Assembly: GCF_030852425.1 (NCBI RefSeq)
Contig: NZ_NSDM01000019.1
Coordinates: forward strand, 62,001 to 126,000
DNA: 64,000 bases
Source of the DNA: Saccharothrix longispora
GTDB lineage: Bacteria > Actinomycetota > Actinomycetes > Mycobacteriales > Pseudonocardiaceae
Direction: 5' to 3'
Shown in pieces: positions 31,273-42,195 of the stretch (positions are counted from its first letter, which is position 1; each line of letters starts with the position of its first letter). The position numbers were made by a program, and so were the translations under genes. The notes below the pieces were generated by a model, which was not told the origin of the DNA, ran no database searches, and was given only the letters and a program-made list of their open reading frames with translations.

Positions 31273-32475
31273 GTGCCTACCAAACGCCGGATCAACTGGG
31301 ACGTCCTGCGCATCGCCGCCGTGCTGTGCGTCCTCCTCCAGCACGCGACCCACGCCGGGCCGTCCGTCCACCCCGAGTTGAGCGCCCCGGTCTTCACGTT
31401 CAGCCTGGAGTTCGGGGCCAGCGCGCTCGTGGTGATCTCCGCGTTCTTCGCCTGCGCCTCGCTCGCCAAGGGCGCACCCGGACGCTTCCTGCGCAGCCGC
31501 CTGGCCCGCCTGCTGCCCGCCTACGTGGTGGCCGCCACGGTCACCTACCTCGTGCTGCGCCACGTCGCGCCGGCCGGCTGGAGCGAGCTGGAGCCGCGCG
31601 ACCTGCTGTTCAACGCCCTGATGCTGCAGAACTGGGTGCCGGGGGTCCGCCTGGTCGACTTCTCCTACTGGACCCTGCCGGTGCAGGTCACGGGCTTCGT
31701 CGCGGGCGCGCTGCTGGCCTCGCGGGTCCGCGGCAACGGGGTCAAGGCGCTGGTGTGGGCGCTCGTCCTGGGGCCTCTGGTGATGCGCGTGTGGACCGAG
31801 GAACCCGGTGTCGTGCGCACCTTCTACGACGGCTTCGGCGTGCACCGGGGCCAGCTGTTCGCCATCGGCGTCGGCATCTGGCTCTGGGCGAGGGGCCGGC
31901 TGGGCGACACGCACCTGTTCGCCCTGCTCACGGCCGCGCTCCTGGCGCAGGCGGTGCACAGCGCGGACCTGGCGTCGACCATCGGGCTCGGCGTGCTGCT
32001 GATCGCCGTGTGCGCCGCGGCGGGCGGCGCGGACTGGGACGTGGCGCCGGTGCGGGCCCTGGCTCGCCCGATCAGGTGGTTGGCGGGCATCTCCTACGGC
32101 GTCTACCTGGTGCACCAGGAGATCGGCTACGTGGTCATGGCGAAGGTCGCCGCGTTCGGCCCGTGGGCCGAGCTGGCGGCGTTCACCGGGACGGCCGTCG
32201 TCCTCGGCTGGCTGCTCACGCGGTTCGTGGAACGGCCGGCGCACCGCGCGTTGACGGCCAACCCGAACGGGTCGGTCCTGGCCGGCCTGGTGCTCGCCGC
32301 GCGGCTGCTCGCCGCCCGGGTCGTGGGGGCTCAGAGCCACCTGGGCAGCGTCGGCGCCGTCCCGCTCAGCTTCGCCCCGCTCCGGCGGCCGGTCAGCCAC
32401 CCGAGCACGTCCGCCGCCGCGCCGTCCACGTCGGGCGACGTCGCGTCCGCCGCGCCCAGCGACCAGCCGCGCTGA
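31273..32475 (+). CDS. acyltransferase 3 family membrane protein
   Basis: This 400-residue integral membrane O-acyltransferase starts at GTG 31273 with the typical RRINWDVLRIAAVLCVLLQHATHAGP (the conserved H at about residue 24). About ten transmembrane helices follow. Later landmarks are RLARLLPAYVV, DFSYWTLPVQV and WLAGISYGVYLVHQEIGYVVMA. The family modifies cell-surface sugars or secondary metabolites. The last 48 residues (from about LGSVGAVP) are a polar, unstructured tail that overlaps the 3' end of the convergent mycothiol-dependent gene by 145 bases. That part of the frame may be read-through of an eroded stop. Confidence 0.85.
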   Translation: MPTKRRINWDVLRIAAVLCVLLQHATHAGPSVHPELSAPVFTFSLEFGASALVVISAFFACASLAKGAPGRFLRSRLARLLPAYVVAATVTYLVLRHVAPAGWSELEPRDLLFNALMLQNWVPGVRLVDFSYWTLPVQVTGFVAGALLASRVRGNGVKALVWALVLGPLVMRVWTEEPGVVRTFYDGFGVHRGQLFAIGVGIWLWARGRLGDTHLFALLTAALLAQAVHSADLASTIGLGVLLIAVCAAAGGADWDVAPVRALARPIRWLAGISYGVYLVHQEIGYVVMAKVAAFGPWAELAAFTGTAVVLGWLLTRFVERPAHRALTANPNGSVLAGLVLAARLLAARVVGAQSHLGSVGAVPLSFAPLRRPVSHPSTSAAAPSTSGDVASAAPSDQPR

Positions 32476-33125
32476 CGGCCGTCCGGGAACACCGCCCGGA
32501 CGTGCAGCGGCGGCACGTCCGGCCGGTTCGCGTACTGGCCCACCGCGTCGGCCAGCAGGTGGTCCAGCACGTCCTCGGGCAGGGCGTCGAACCCGGTGCC
32601 GCGGTCGAGGTCCACCAGGTGCACCCACACCTCGCGGACCCGCAACCACGGCACCCGGCTCGCGCTCATGGGCACGCCCGTCACGGGGTGCGCCAGCCGG
32701 TTCTCCCAGGCGCTGTCGGGCAGCTCACGCCCGGCCGTGGCGAACCGGTCGCACGCCGCGTCGAGGTCGGCGCGCAGCAGCTGCGGCAGGCGGCCCGCAC
32801 CCTCGTCGATGTCGGCGTCGCGGTCGGCGCGACTGGGGTACATCAGGTGCTCGACCCCGGTCTTCGCCCAGGTCAGGAGGTTGACGAGGCCGTCGGCGTT
32901 GCGCGCGAGGTGGGTGACGACGTGCGCCCGCGTCCAGCCCGGCAGCAGGCTGGGGCCGCGCAGCGCGCGCTGGTCCAGCTCCGCGACCACCTCGTACAGC
33001 GCCTCCGTGGCCCGCTCCACGGCGGCCAGCCCGGCCTTCGCGTCGTGGATGGGCGCGGAGTGCCCGCGCGGCGCGGGTACGCTCGTCTGGGCGGATCGGA
33101 CCTGGGCGGCATCAGCGAAGCTCAT
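32331..33125 (-). CDS. maleylpyruvate isomerase/mycothiol-dependent enzyme family protein
   Basis: This 264-residue protein has the DinB-like four-helix bundle of mycothiol-dependent maleylpyruvate isomerases at about residues 25-165. The first helix carries LYEVVAELDQRALRGPSLLPGWTRAHVVTHLARNADGLVNLL, with the metal histidine in THLARN. A C-terminal MDMPI domain follows: REVWVHLVDLDRGTGFDALPEDVLDHLL. Enzymes of this group use mycothiol, the low-molecular-weight thiol of actinobacteria. ATG 33125 is supported by GATGAGG upstream. Its 3' end overlaps the acyltransferase tail. Confidence 0.9.
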   Translation of the reverse strand: MSFADAAQVRSAQTSVPAPRGHSAPIHDAKAGLAAVERATEALYEVVAELDQRALRGPSLLPGWTRAHVVTHLARNADGLVNLLTWAKTGVEHLMYPSRADRDADIDEGAGRLPQLLRADLDAACDRFATAGRELPDSAWENRLAHPVTGVPMSASRVPWLRVREVWVHLVDLDRGTGFDALPEDVLDHLLADAVGQYANRPDVPPLHVRAVFPDGRQRGWSLGAADATSPDVDGAAADVLGWLTGRRSGAKLSGTAPTLPRWL

Positions 33126-33313
33126 GGGCACCTCATCCCGGCGTCATGCGGCCGAACGGCCTATCGGTCCAGCGTAGGGGCGTCGTCCGCCCCCCGGTAG
33201 AGCCGTTGGCGCACGATCGTGGGAGAGCTGTCGCCACGTTTTTGTCGGTGGCCCCGCCTAGCATGGTCCGAGCCCCTCCCGACAGACCCCGACCCAGTGG
33301 TCCGATAGGCTTT

Positions 33314-33329
33314 TCGAACGTCTGTTCGG
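33314..33329. promoter_or_regulatory. LexA (SOS) box upstream of uvrA
   Basis: TCGAACGTCTGTTCGG contains CGAAC-GTCT-GTTCG, matching the actinobacterial LexA site (GAAC, four bases, GTTC) with a perfect inverted repeat. It lies about 30 bases before the uvrA start, where LexA would block transcription and DNA damage would relieve it. Confidence 0.8.
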
Positions 33330-33357
33330 GGGAAGGTCAACTTCGAAGGGAACAGCT

Positions 33358-36231
<2,874 letters not shown>

Positions 36232-36274
36232 GCCCGGTCGGTTCGGGAGGGCGTCCCGGGGGTAGTGGGACGGC

Positions 36275-36757
36275 ATGGGGCTGAACCACTACCGCTTCCG
36301 GAGCACCTGGTCGCTCGACGAGCCGCCCGCGCTGGTCCACGAGGTGCTGGCCGACCTCGCCGGCTACCCGCGCTGGTGGCGGGAGGTGCGCGGCGGACGG
36401 CGGCTGGACGACGACACCGCCGAGCTGCGCCTGCGCTCGGTCCTGCCGTACGAGCTGGTCGTGGTGCTGCGCCGGGACGTGGACGACCCGGCGGTGGGCG
36501 TGCTGCGGGCCGTGCTGTCCGGTGACATGGACGGCACGGCCACGTGGCGCGTCGCGCCCGAGGGCGGCGGGACGCGCCTGGTGTACGAGCAGGAGGTCGT
36601 GGTGCGCAGACGCCTGCTGCGGCTGCTCGCGCCGGTGGCCCGCCCGCTGCTCGTCGCCAACCACGCGCTGATGATGCGCAGCGGCCTGCGCGGCCTGCGC
36701 GCCCGACTGGCGGGTGAGCGGACCGCCTGGTACTCCAGCCGTAGTCGTGATCAGTAG
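36275..36757 (+). CDS. SRPBCC family protein
   Basis: This 160-residue protein has the START/SRPBCC helix-grip fold: LNHYRFRSTWSLDEPPALVHEVLADLAGYPRWWREVRGGRRL, a beta-sheet with RLRSVLPYELVVVLRRDV, then GTATWRVAPEGGGTRLVYEQEVVVRR and a long final helix with MMRSGLRGLRARL. Such proteins bind or transform small hydrophobic molecules. Its last residues (WYSSRSRDQ) are encoded by a sequence that reappears 800 bases downstream at an IS end, so the natural C-terminus may have been replaced when an element inserted. The ligand is unknown. Confidence 0.85.
   Translation: MGLNHYRFRSTWSLDEPPALVHEVLADLAGYPRWWREVRGGRRLDDDTAELRLRSVLPYELVVVLRRDVDDPAVGVLRAVLSGDMDGTATWRVAPEGGGTRLVYEQEVVVRRRLLRLLAPVARPLLVANHALMMRSGLRGLRARLAGERTAWYSSRSRDQ
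36731..36752. repeat. direct-repeat copy 1 of an apparent IS terminus
   Basis: TACTCCAGCCGT followed by AGTCGTGATC here closely matches 37536-37558, in the same orientation. The second copy lies just beyond the 3' end of a degraded IS701-like transposase, so this sequence is probably the IS end. This copy encodes the last residues of the SRPBCC protein, which suggests an older insertion and later loss of the element body. Confidence 0.6.
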
Positions 36758-36768
36758 CTGACGGCCCC

Positions 36769-37521
36769 TCAGACCGGCCCGGGCGCGACGTCGTGCAAGA
36801 CGAAGGTGGCGAACCCGAGCTCACGCCGCAAGCCGCCGAGCCAGGTGTCACGGTGCTCGCGGGCGGCGGTGAGCGCCTGGTTGCGGTCCTCGACGGTCGG
36901 GGCCGACCGCACGGCCCAGTCGACGAGCGAGCCGGTCCAGCTGAACTCGTAGTCGTCCCATTCGGTCAGTGTGCTGACATGCCCGAAGGACGGCTCGAGG
37001 CCGTGCCGGTGGAAGGCCCGCACCAGGCCGGCGAGGTCGGGGACGGAGTCTGCCGGTAGTCCGAGCGCGGCCGGCGCTGCCGCGGACGGGGTCCCCTCCC
37101 AGATCATCTCGCCGATCAGCGCCTGACCGCCGGGGCGCAGGTGCTGCCGGACGGCGACCAGCATGTCCTCCAACCCGCCGAAGGCGTGCCGGGCGCCGAC
37201 GCAGAGCACCACGTCGAAGAGCCCGTCGTTCCAGGTGGCGGCGTCGGTCTCGATCCATCGCACCCTGTCCGTCAGCCCGCGCTCGCCGGTGCGCCGGGCG
37301 GCCGAGGCCGGCAGCACGTGGTCGATCCCGACGCCTGTCGTCGCGGGATGGTCCAGCAGCACCCGCTGCAACCACTCGCCCTCACCGCAGCCGAGGTCGA
37401 CCGCGCGGGCGCCGGCGGCGGGGCTCAACCACCCGATCAACTCGCGCAACCGGTCGGGCGCGACCGGCGCCGCGATGGGATGGCGCAGGTGCGCGATGTC
37501 GAAGATCTCCGATCGGTCCAC
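36769..37521 (-). CDS. class I SAM-dependent methyltransferase
   Basis: This methyltransferase of about 250 residues has motif I ARAVDLGCGEGEWLQRVL, an acidic loop VGIDHVLPASAAR, WIETDAATWNDGLFDVVLCVGARHAFGG in the motif II-IV region and LRPGGQALIGEMIWEG in motif V-VI. It resembles small-molecule N- or O-methyltransferases of the SAM Rossmann fold. The start at GTG 37521 gives the conserved opening (MDRSEIFDIAHLRHPIAAPV) but has no ribosome binding site. An apparent IS end lies about 15 bases upstream, so the true promoter and leader have probably been lost. It is flanked on both sides by IS-end copies. Expression is uncertain. Confidence 0.8.
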   Translation of the reverse strand: MDRSEIFDIAHLRHPIAAPVAPDRLRELIGWLSPAAGARAVDLGCGEGEWLQRVLLDHPATTGVGIDHVLPASAARRTGERGLTDRVRWIETDAATWNDGLFDVVLCVGARHAFGGLEDMLVAVRQHLRPGGQALIGEMIWEGTPSAAAPAALGLPADSVPDLAGLVRAFHRHGLEPSFGHVSTLTEWDDYEFSWTGSLVDWAVRSAPTVEDRNQALTAAREHRDTWLGGLRRELGFATFVLHDVAPGPV

Positions 37522-37535
37522 CGAGGTAACGCTAG

Positions 37536-37558
37536 TACTCCAGCCGTCGTTCGTGATC
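37536..37558. repeat. direct-repeat copy 2 of an apparent IS terminus
   Basis: TACTCCAGCCGTCGTTCGTG and the following ATC match copy 1 at 36731-36752 with one inserted base and one change. It lies between the transposase remnant (37569-37950) and the methyltransferase start (37521), in the position of the element's 3' terminus. Confidence 0.6.
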
Positions 37559-37568
37559 CACGACTGAT

Positions 37569-37950
37569 GGCGGCTGCTTGCCGTCGGTAGTGGCCGGCCT
37601 GGGCAGGGGCTTGGTGCCGACGACGCCACCGGGACCATGCCAGGGCTTGGGCAGCAGTCTGGGCCGGGGCTGTTGCTGCGGTGAACAGCCGCCGGATTTC
37701 GCTACGGGCAATGGGATCGGTTCCTCGATGGTGTCGACAGCCGCCCTGGTCTGGCCGGCGGTCGTGACCGACAGGAAGGAGCGGTGGAACGCCGGCATGT
37801 CGTGCGCGACGGCCCCACCGGCAGCCCGAGCACGAACCGCCCAGCTCGCCGGCGCGGCTCCACCCGGCCGAACCGGCTCCCGCCCCGGCTCGTGAGCTTC
37901 TCGAATGCAGCAGACCGGCCATCCACGTCTACGGTGTGATCAACGGCCAT
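37569..37950 (-). pseudogene. degraded IS701-like transposase
   Basis: Two parts of an IS701/DDE-type transposase are readable on this strand. The N-terminal part is MAVDHTVDVDGRSAAFEKLT then RFGRVEPRRRAGRFVLGL (37950 to about 37804). The C-terminal part is FLSVTTAGQT..DTIEEPIPLPVA (from 37798) and, in a shifted frame, RSEIRRLFTAATAPAQTAAQALAWSRWRRRHQA (37706-37569). The large central region with the catalytic DDE core is gone and a frameshift lies near 37700, so it is inactive. Full-length relatives have about 400 residues. The family name is from memory of conserved phrases, not a search. Confidence 0.68.
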
Positions 37951-38131
37951 CGCCCGGTCCTCTCCGGTCCACAACCGCGGGTGTTCCAGGCGGTGCCGCC
38001 GCTCGAGCGGGCGGTGCTCCGGGAGCACGGGGAACGCTGAAGATCGTTGTGAACCACCTCGGGGTGGCGTCCGTGTCGGTGGCATCGGTTGCCGCGAAGG
38101 GACGCGGGCGATCACCCAGGGGAGGTCCACC

Positions 38132-39007
38132 ATGACCCTCACTCGTGCGGTTGCACTCGGGGCCGCGGCCTTGCTCGGCACCGCTCTGCTCGGCGCGTGC
38201 GGCCAGGTCGCGACCCCCACCGCCGGCACGCCGCTCCAGGCGGGCGCGGCGGGCGACGAGCCGGTCGTCGAGCGGTTCGCCGGGGCCGCGGAACTGGCCA
38301 CCACCGTCGTGCCGGAGCTGGGCGCGGTGCTCACCGACGGCGAGGGCCTGACGCTGTACCGGTTCGACGGGGACACGGCCAAGCCCCCGACCGCCACGTG
38401 CGCCGGCGCCTGCGCCCGGACCTGGCCGCCCGCCCTGGCCACCTCCGGGGACGTGGAGGTGCAGGGCGTCGACCAGGCTCTCGTCGGCACCGTCGACCGC
38501 GCGGACGGCACCCGGCAGATCACCGTCGCAGGCTGGCCCGTCTACCGCTTCGCCGAGGACACCGCGCCCGGCCAGGCGGGCGGGCAGGGCGTGGACGGCA
38601 CGTGGTTCGTCGCCGCGCCGGACGGCGGGAAGGCGCTCGCCCCGGCCTCCGGCCTCGCGCTGACCACCGCGTCCGCCGGGGCGCTGGGCACCGTGCTGAC
38701 CGACCGCGAGGGCATGACGCTGTACCGCTTCGACGAGGACTCCGCCGACCCCTCGACGTCGACCTGCGGCGGCGACTGCGCCGCCGCGTGGCCGCCGCTG
38801 CTGGTCGACACGGCGAACTTCGAGGTGCGGGGCGTCGACAGGTCGCTGGTGGGCACGGTGACCCGCGCGGACGGCACGCTCCAGGTCACCGCGGCCGGGT
38901 GGCCGCTGTACCTGTTCTCCGGGGATGGGCTGTGCGGCGACGCCGAGGGGCACGGCGCGGGCGGCGTGTGGTTCGCCGCGGCGCCGGACGGCTCGAAGGC
39001 CGGCTGA
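38132..39007 (+). CDS. lipoprotein with two COG4315 repeats
   Basis: This 291-residue exported lipoprotein has a signal peptide with lipobox LLGAC (Cys at about residue 24), then two copies of the ~110-residue COG4315/PF03640 module. The first copy includes GAVLTDGEGLTLYRFDGDTAKPPTATCAGACARTWPP and ITVAGWPVYRFAEDTAPGQAGGQGVDGTWFVAAPDG. The second includes GTVLTDREGMTLYRFDEDSADPSTSTCGGDCAAAWPP and VTAAGWPLYLFSGDG. Each carries a C-x(3)-C pair, so each could form a disulfide. The family is widespread and of unknown role, perhaps extracellular redox or scavenging. A strong hairpin terminator follows. Confidence 0.9.
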   Translation: MTLTRAVALGAAALLGTALLGACGQVATPTAGTPLQAGAAGDEPVVERFAGAAELATTVVPELGAVLTDGEGLTLYRFDGDTAKPPTATCAGACARTWPPALATSGDVEVQGVDQALVGTVDRADGTRQITVAGWPVYRFAEDTAPGQAGGQGVDGTWFVAAPDGGKALAPASGLALTTASAGALGTVLTDREGMTLYRFDEDSADPSTSTCGGDCAAAWPPLLVDTANFEVRGVDRSLVGTVTRADGTLQVTAAGWPLYLFSGDGLCGDAEGHGAGGVWFAAAPDGSKAG

Positions 39008-39009
39008 CC

Positions 39010-39056
39010 CGCGCGGCCGGTGCCCCCTTCGAGGGGTGGGGGGCACCGGCCGCGCG
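39010..39056. terminator. strong hairpin terminator after the lipoprotein gene
   Basis: CGCGCGGCCGGTGCCCC at 39010-39026 pairs over all 17 bases with GGGGCACCGGCCGCGCG at 39040-39056 around a 13-base loop. It starts two bases after the lipoprotein stop and would also stop transcripts arriving from the opposite operon. Confidence 0.85.
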
Positions 39057-39226
39057 CCACACCACCGGGCCGAGCGGCGCGGCCGCGGCGAAGCCCACCA
39101 CCGACCGGGCCGTCTCCAGCGCGGTCCACGTCCGGAAGGTCTCCTCGACCGACGGGCCGAAGCGGCGGGGCGGTGCCGAGCCCGGACGGCGTCGGCAGCC
39201 TCCCGTCGAGTGCCGCGACCGGTCGA

Positions 39227-40816
39227 TCACGGGCGGCTCCGGGGGTTGCGCAGGGACGTGCCGGGCAGGGCGCCGGTGCGCCGGCCGTCGTCGACCACGG
39301 GCACCCCGTTGACGACGACGTCGGTGATGCCCGCGGCGGCCTGCCGGGGCTCGTCGAACGTGGCGGTGTCGGCGACCGCGTCCGGGTCGAACAGCACCAG
39401 GTCGGCGGCGAAGCCCTCCCGAACGAGGCCGCGGTCGGCCAGCCGCAGCCGCCGCGCGGCCCGCCCGGTCAGGTGGTGCACGCACTCCTCCAGCCCGAGC
39501 ACGCCCAGTTCGCGCACGTACCGGGCGAGGTAGCGGGGGAACGTGCCCCAGGCGCGCGGGTGCGGCCGGTCGCCGACGAGCAGGCCGTCGCTGCCGCCGG
39601 TGTGCGCGGGGTGGCGCATGATCGCCCGCACGTTGTCCTCGTGGCCCACGTGCATCAGGCACGAGGTGCCGAGGCGCTCGGAGACCAGCACGTCGAAGTA
39701 CAGCTCGGCGGGCGGCCGACCGGCGCGGCGGGCGGCCTCGGCGACGGACAGCCCCACCAGGTGCCCGTTCCCGGGCCGGCGCACGCCGTTGACCTCGATC
39801 GCCTCCCAGTCGACGGGCACGCCGTGGCAGCCGTCCGAGCCGACCTCCTCGACCTCCGCCCGGATGCGCTCGCGGGTGGCCGGGTCGGACAGCCGGGCGA
39901 GCGTGGCGTCCGGGCCGCCCTCGCCGGCCCAGCTGGGCAGCAGCGCGGACAGGTACGTCGCGCCCGGCAGGTACGGGTAGCTGTCCAGCGTGATGTCCGC
40001 GCCGTCCGCGATCGCGCCGTCCAGCAGGGCCAGCAGCTCGCCCGCCCGGCCCCGGTTGACCTCGAAGTTCATCGTGGCGTGCGCGAGGTGCAGCGGGCAG
40101 CCGGAGTCACGCGACACGGCGATCATCTCCGCGTACGCCTCCAGCGCGCCCGCGCCGTAGCTGCGGTGGTGCGGGCTGTGGAACCCGCCGTGCTCGGCGA
40201 CGACCCGGCACAGCGCGGTCAGCTCGGCGGTGTCGGCGTACATGCCGGGCGTGTAGGTCAGGCCGGACGACAGGCCCATCGCGCCCTCGCGCAGCGACGT
40301 GGCCAGCACCTCCCGCATGCGGTCCAGCTCGCGGTCGGTGGGCGGCCGGTCCTCGTGGCCGACGCACAGCATGCGCAGCGTGCCGTGCGGCACGAGGTAG
40401 GCGGCGTTGACGGCGATGCCCCGGTCGAGCCGGTCGAGGTACCCGCCGACCGAGCGCCAGTCCCAGTCGAACCCGGCCGGGTCGTCGTTCCACCCGGCCA
40501 GCTGGTCGCGCAGCACGGCGAGCACGTCGTCGTCCACGGGCGCGTAGGACAGGCCGTCCTGGCCCAGCACCTCGGTGGTGACGCCCTGGGTGACCTTGGC
40601 GAGGTGCTCGGGGTTCGCGAGCACCTGGAGGTCGGAGTGGGAGTGCATGTCGATGAAGCCGGGCGCGAGCACGCGCCCGTCGGCCTCGACGGTCCGGCCG
40701 CCGGTGACCCGGTCGCCGATCGCGGCGATCCGCCCGTCCCGCACGCCCACGTCCGCCCGGCGGCCGGGCGCGCCGGTGCCGTCGACCACCAGCGCGCCCC
40801 GGAAGACGATGTCCAC
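39227..40816 (-). CDS. N-acyl-D-amino-acid deacylase (D-aminoacylase-type amidohydrolase)
   Basis: This 529-residue amidohydrolase-superfamily enzyme removes acyl groups from N-acyl-D-amino acids. The N-terminus shows MDIVFRGALVVDGTGAPGRRADVGVRDGRIAAIGD and the metal motif GFIDMHSHSDLQV. Further family markers are QGVTTEVLGQDGLSYAP, MGLSSGLTYTPGMYADTAEL, CHGVPVDWEAIEVNG and SDGLLVGDRPHPRAWGTFPRYLARYVRE. The length is normal for D-aminoacylases. It lies 10 bases downstream of the PLP deaminase gene and shares its operon, so the free D-amino acid it releases is passed on. The acyl and amino-acid preferences are unknown. Confidence 0.9.
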   Translation of the reverse strand: MDIVFRGALVVDGTGAPGRRADVGVRDGRIAAIGDRVTGGRTVEADGRVLAPGFIDMHSHSDLQVLANPEHLAKVTQGVTTEVLGQDGLSYAPVDDDVLAVLRDQLAGWNDDPAGFDWDWRSVGGYLDRLDRGIAVNAAYLVPHGTLRMLCVGHEDRPPTDRELDRMREVLATSLREGAMGLSSGLTYTPGMYADTAELTALCRVVAEHGGFHSPHHRSYGAGALEAYAEMIAVSRDSGCPLHLAHATMNFEVNRGRAGELLALLDGAIADGADITLDSYPYLPGATYLSALLPSWAGEGGPDATLARLSDPATRERIRAEVEEVGSDGCHGVPVDWEAIEVNGVRRPGNGHLVGLSVAEAARRAGRPPAELYFDVLVSERLGTSCLMHVGHEDNVRAIMRHPAHTGGSDGLLVGDRPHPRAWGTFPRYLARYVRELGVLGLEECVHHLTGRAARRLRLADRGLVREGFAADLVLFDPDAVADTATFDEPRQAAAGITDVVVNGVPVVDDGRRTGALPGTSLRNPRSRP

Positions 40817-40826
40817 GCCGCCGTCC

Positions 40827-42080
40827 CTAGAAGTAGGTGCGCACGAGGTCGACGACGGTGGTGCCGTCGACCACCGGGATGAGCTGCCACTTGTCGAACA
40901 CCGTGCACGGGTGGGACAGGCCCAGCCCCACCCAGTCGCCGACCTCCACCGGGTCGTCGGGGGAGAGCCGCAGGAACGCGTGCTGGTCGTTGAGCGCGGT
41001 GACCTCCGCGTCCAGCGGCCGGACCGCGCCGTCCCGGCCCCGCACCAGCTGCGGCTCGGGCAGGCCCTCGTCGAACGACGCGTCGCGCTTGCCGAGCGTG
41101 AGCAGCGCCAGGCCGGGCTCGGGGCGGGAGGTGACCTGGGCCCAGGCCCGCAGCGCGGGCCTGAACGGCTCCGCGCCGGGCGTGCGGCCCAGTGGCGAGA
41201 TGCCGCGGTAGAACCCGTCGTCGTGGGTGACGTACGCGCCGCTGCGCAGCACCGGCCGCACCGGGAACGGCCACTCGCGGGTCAGCGCGGCGGCCACCTG
41301 GTCGAAGTACGCGCTGCCGCCCGCGGTGACGACGGGTTCGTCCACTTCGAACTCGTCGCGCAGCCGGACCGCCAGGTCCCGCAACGACTCCAGGTAGCGG
41401 TCGATGGTGGCGCGGGCCCCCGGTGACGCGTCGTGCGCCAGCGCCCCCTCGTAGCCGCCGACGCCCGCGAGCCGCAGCGCGGGGCTGGCGCGCACCGCCC
41501 GCGCGACGGCCAGCGCGGTGTCGTGGTCGCGCGCGCCGGTCCGGCCGCCGGGCGCGCCGACCTCCACCAGCACGTCGACCGGGCGCGGCGGCGTGCCCAG
41601 CACCTCGGTCATCCGCTCGACGCCCGCCACGGAGTCCACCCAGCAGGTGAACTCGAACGTCTCGTCGGCCAGCTCGTCGGCCAGCCACCGCAGGCCCGCG
41701 GGGTCGACGAGCTGGTTGGCCAGCAGGACGCGGCCCACCTCGAACGCCCGGTAGACGCGCACCTGGCTGATGGTGGCGGCGGTGATGCCCCACGCGCCGT
41801 GCGCCAGCTGGCGGGCGAACAGCTGCGGGGCCATCGTCGTCTTGCCGTGCGGGGCGAGCAGCACGCCGTGCTCGGCGCACCAGCGGGCCATGGTGGCCAG
41901 GTTGTGCTCCAGGGCGGCGGCGTCGAGCACGACCAGCGGGCCGACGAACCCGTCGGCGAACAGGTCGGGCCGGCGGTCGACCAGCTCGCCGACCGTGCCG
42001 CCGAACGCGTCGGCGGGCAGGCCCTTGAAGCGCCAGTCCACGCGGTCGTGGCGGATGGCGTCCACAGCGTCGAGGTCCAC
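40827..42080 (-). CDS. PLP-dependent D-amino-acid deaminase (alanine racemase-fold)
   Basis: This protein of about 417 residues belongs to the D-threonine aldolase/D-serine dehydratase-like group, with an alanine-racemase-type barrel. The PLP lysine is in LLAPHGKTTMAPQLF (about residue 80). GVGGYEGALAHD and VTAGGSAYFDQVA mark the barrel, and the C-terminal LGLSHPCTVFDKW holds the His and Cys metal ligands seen in D-serine dehydratases. GTG 42080 is preferred, with GAGGAG about 10 bases upstream; an earlier GTG at 42098 overlaps a palindrome. The enzyme likely forms an imino/enamine acid that RidA across the promoter would hydrolyse. Substrate D-amino acid unknown. Confidence 0.88.
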   Translation of the reverse strand: MDLDAVDAIRHDRVDWRFKGLPADAFGGTVGELVDRRPDLFADGFVGPLVVLDAAALEHNLATMARWCAEHGVLLAPHGKTTMAPQLFARQLAHGAWGITAATISQVRVYRAFEVGRVLLANQLVDPAGLRWLADELADETFEFTCWVDSVAGVERMTEVLGTPPRPVDVLVEVGAPGGRTGARDHDTALAVARAVRASPALRLAGVGGYEGALAHDASPGARATIDRYLESLRDLAVRLRDEFEVDEPVVTAGGSAYFDQVAAALTREWPFPVRPVLRSGAYVTHDDGFYRGISPLGRTPGAEPFRPALRAWAQVTSRPEPGLALLTLGKRDASFDEGLPEPQLVRGRDGAVRPLDAEVTALNDQHAFLRLSPDDPVEVGDWVGLGLSHPCTVFDKWQLIPVVDGTTVVDLVRTYF

Positions 42081-42097
42081 GGGATCGGCACTCCTCA

Positions 42098-42116
42098 CGT
42101 TGCATTATACGCAACG
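42098..42116. promoter_or_regulatory. palindromic operator candidate for the IclR regulator
   Basis: CGTTGCATTATACGCAACG contains perfect CGTTGC/GCAACG arms around a 7-base spacer. It lies in the gap between the divergent deaminase-deacylase operon and the kinase-iclR-ridA operon. On the minus strand its centre reads TATAAT, a good -10 box, so a bound regulator would block that promoter. IclR proteins bind similar TTGC/GCAA palindromes. Assignment to the adjacent IclR gene is by proximity. Confidence 0.6.
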
Positions 42117-42195
42117 GCTATTGCGCGATGTGATGTCGAAGTGTGTAACATTCGGCTCGCCGCCCGTCAATGCGAAGGCGCTGGGAGGAGCACGG

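Noticed and set aside
39060..39226. Possible C-terminal fragment of a DUF1772-like protein on the minus strand (FRTWTALETARSVVGFAAAA)
   Set aside because: It is about 30 residues long, lacks a start and other family parts, and the resemblance is too weak to call.
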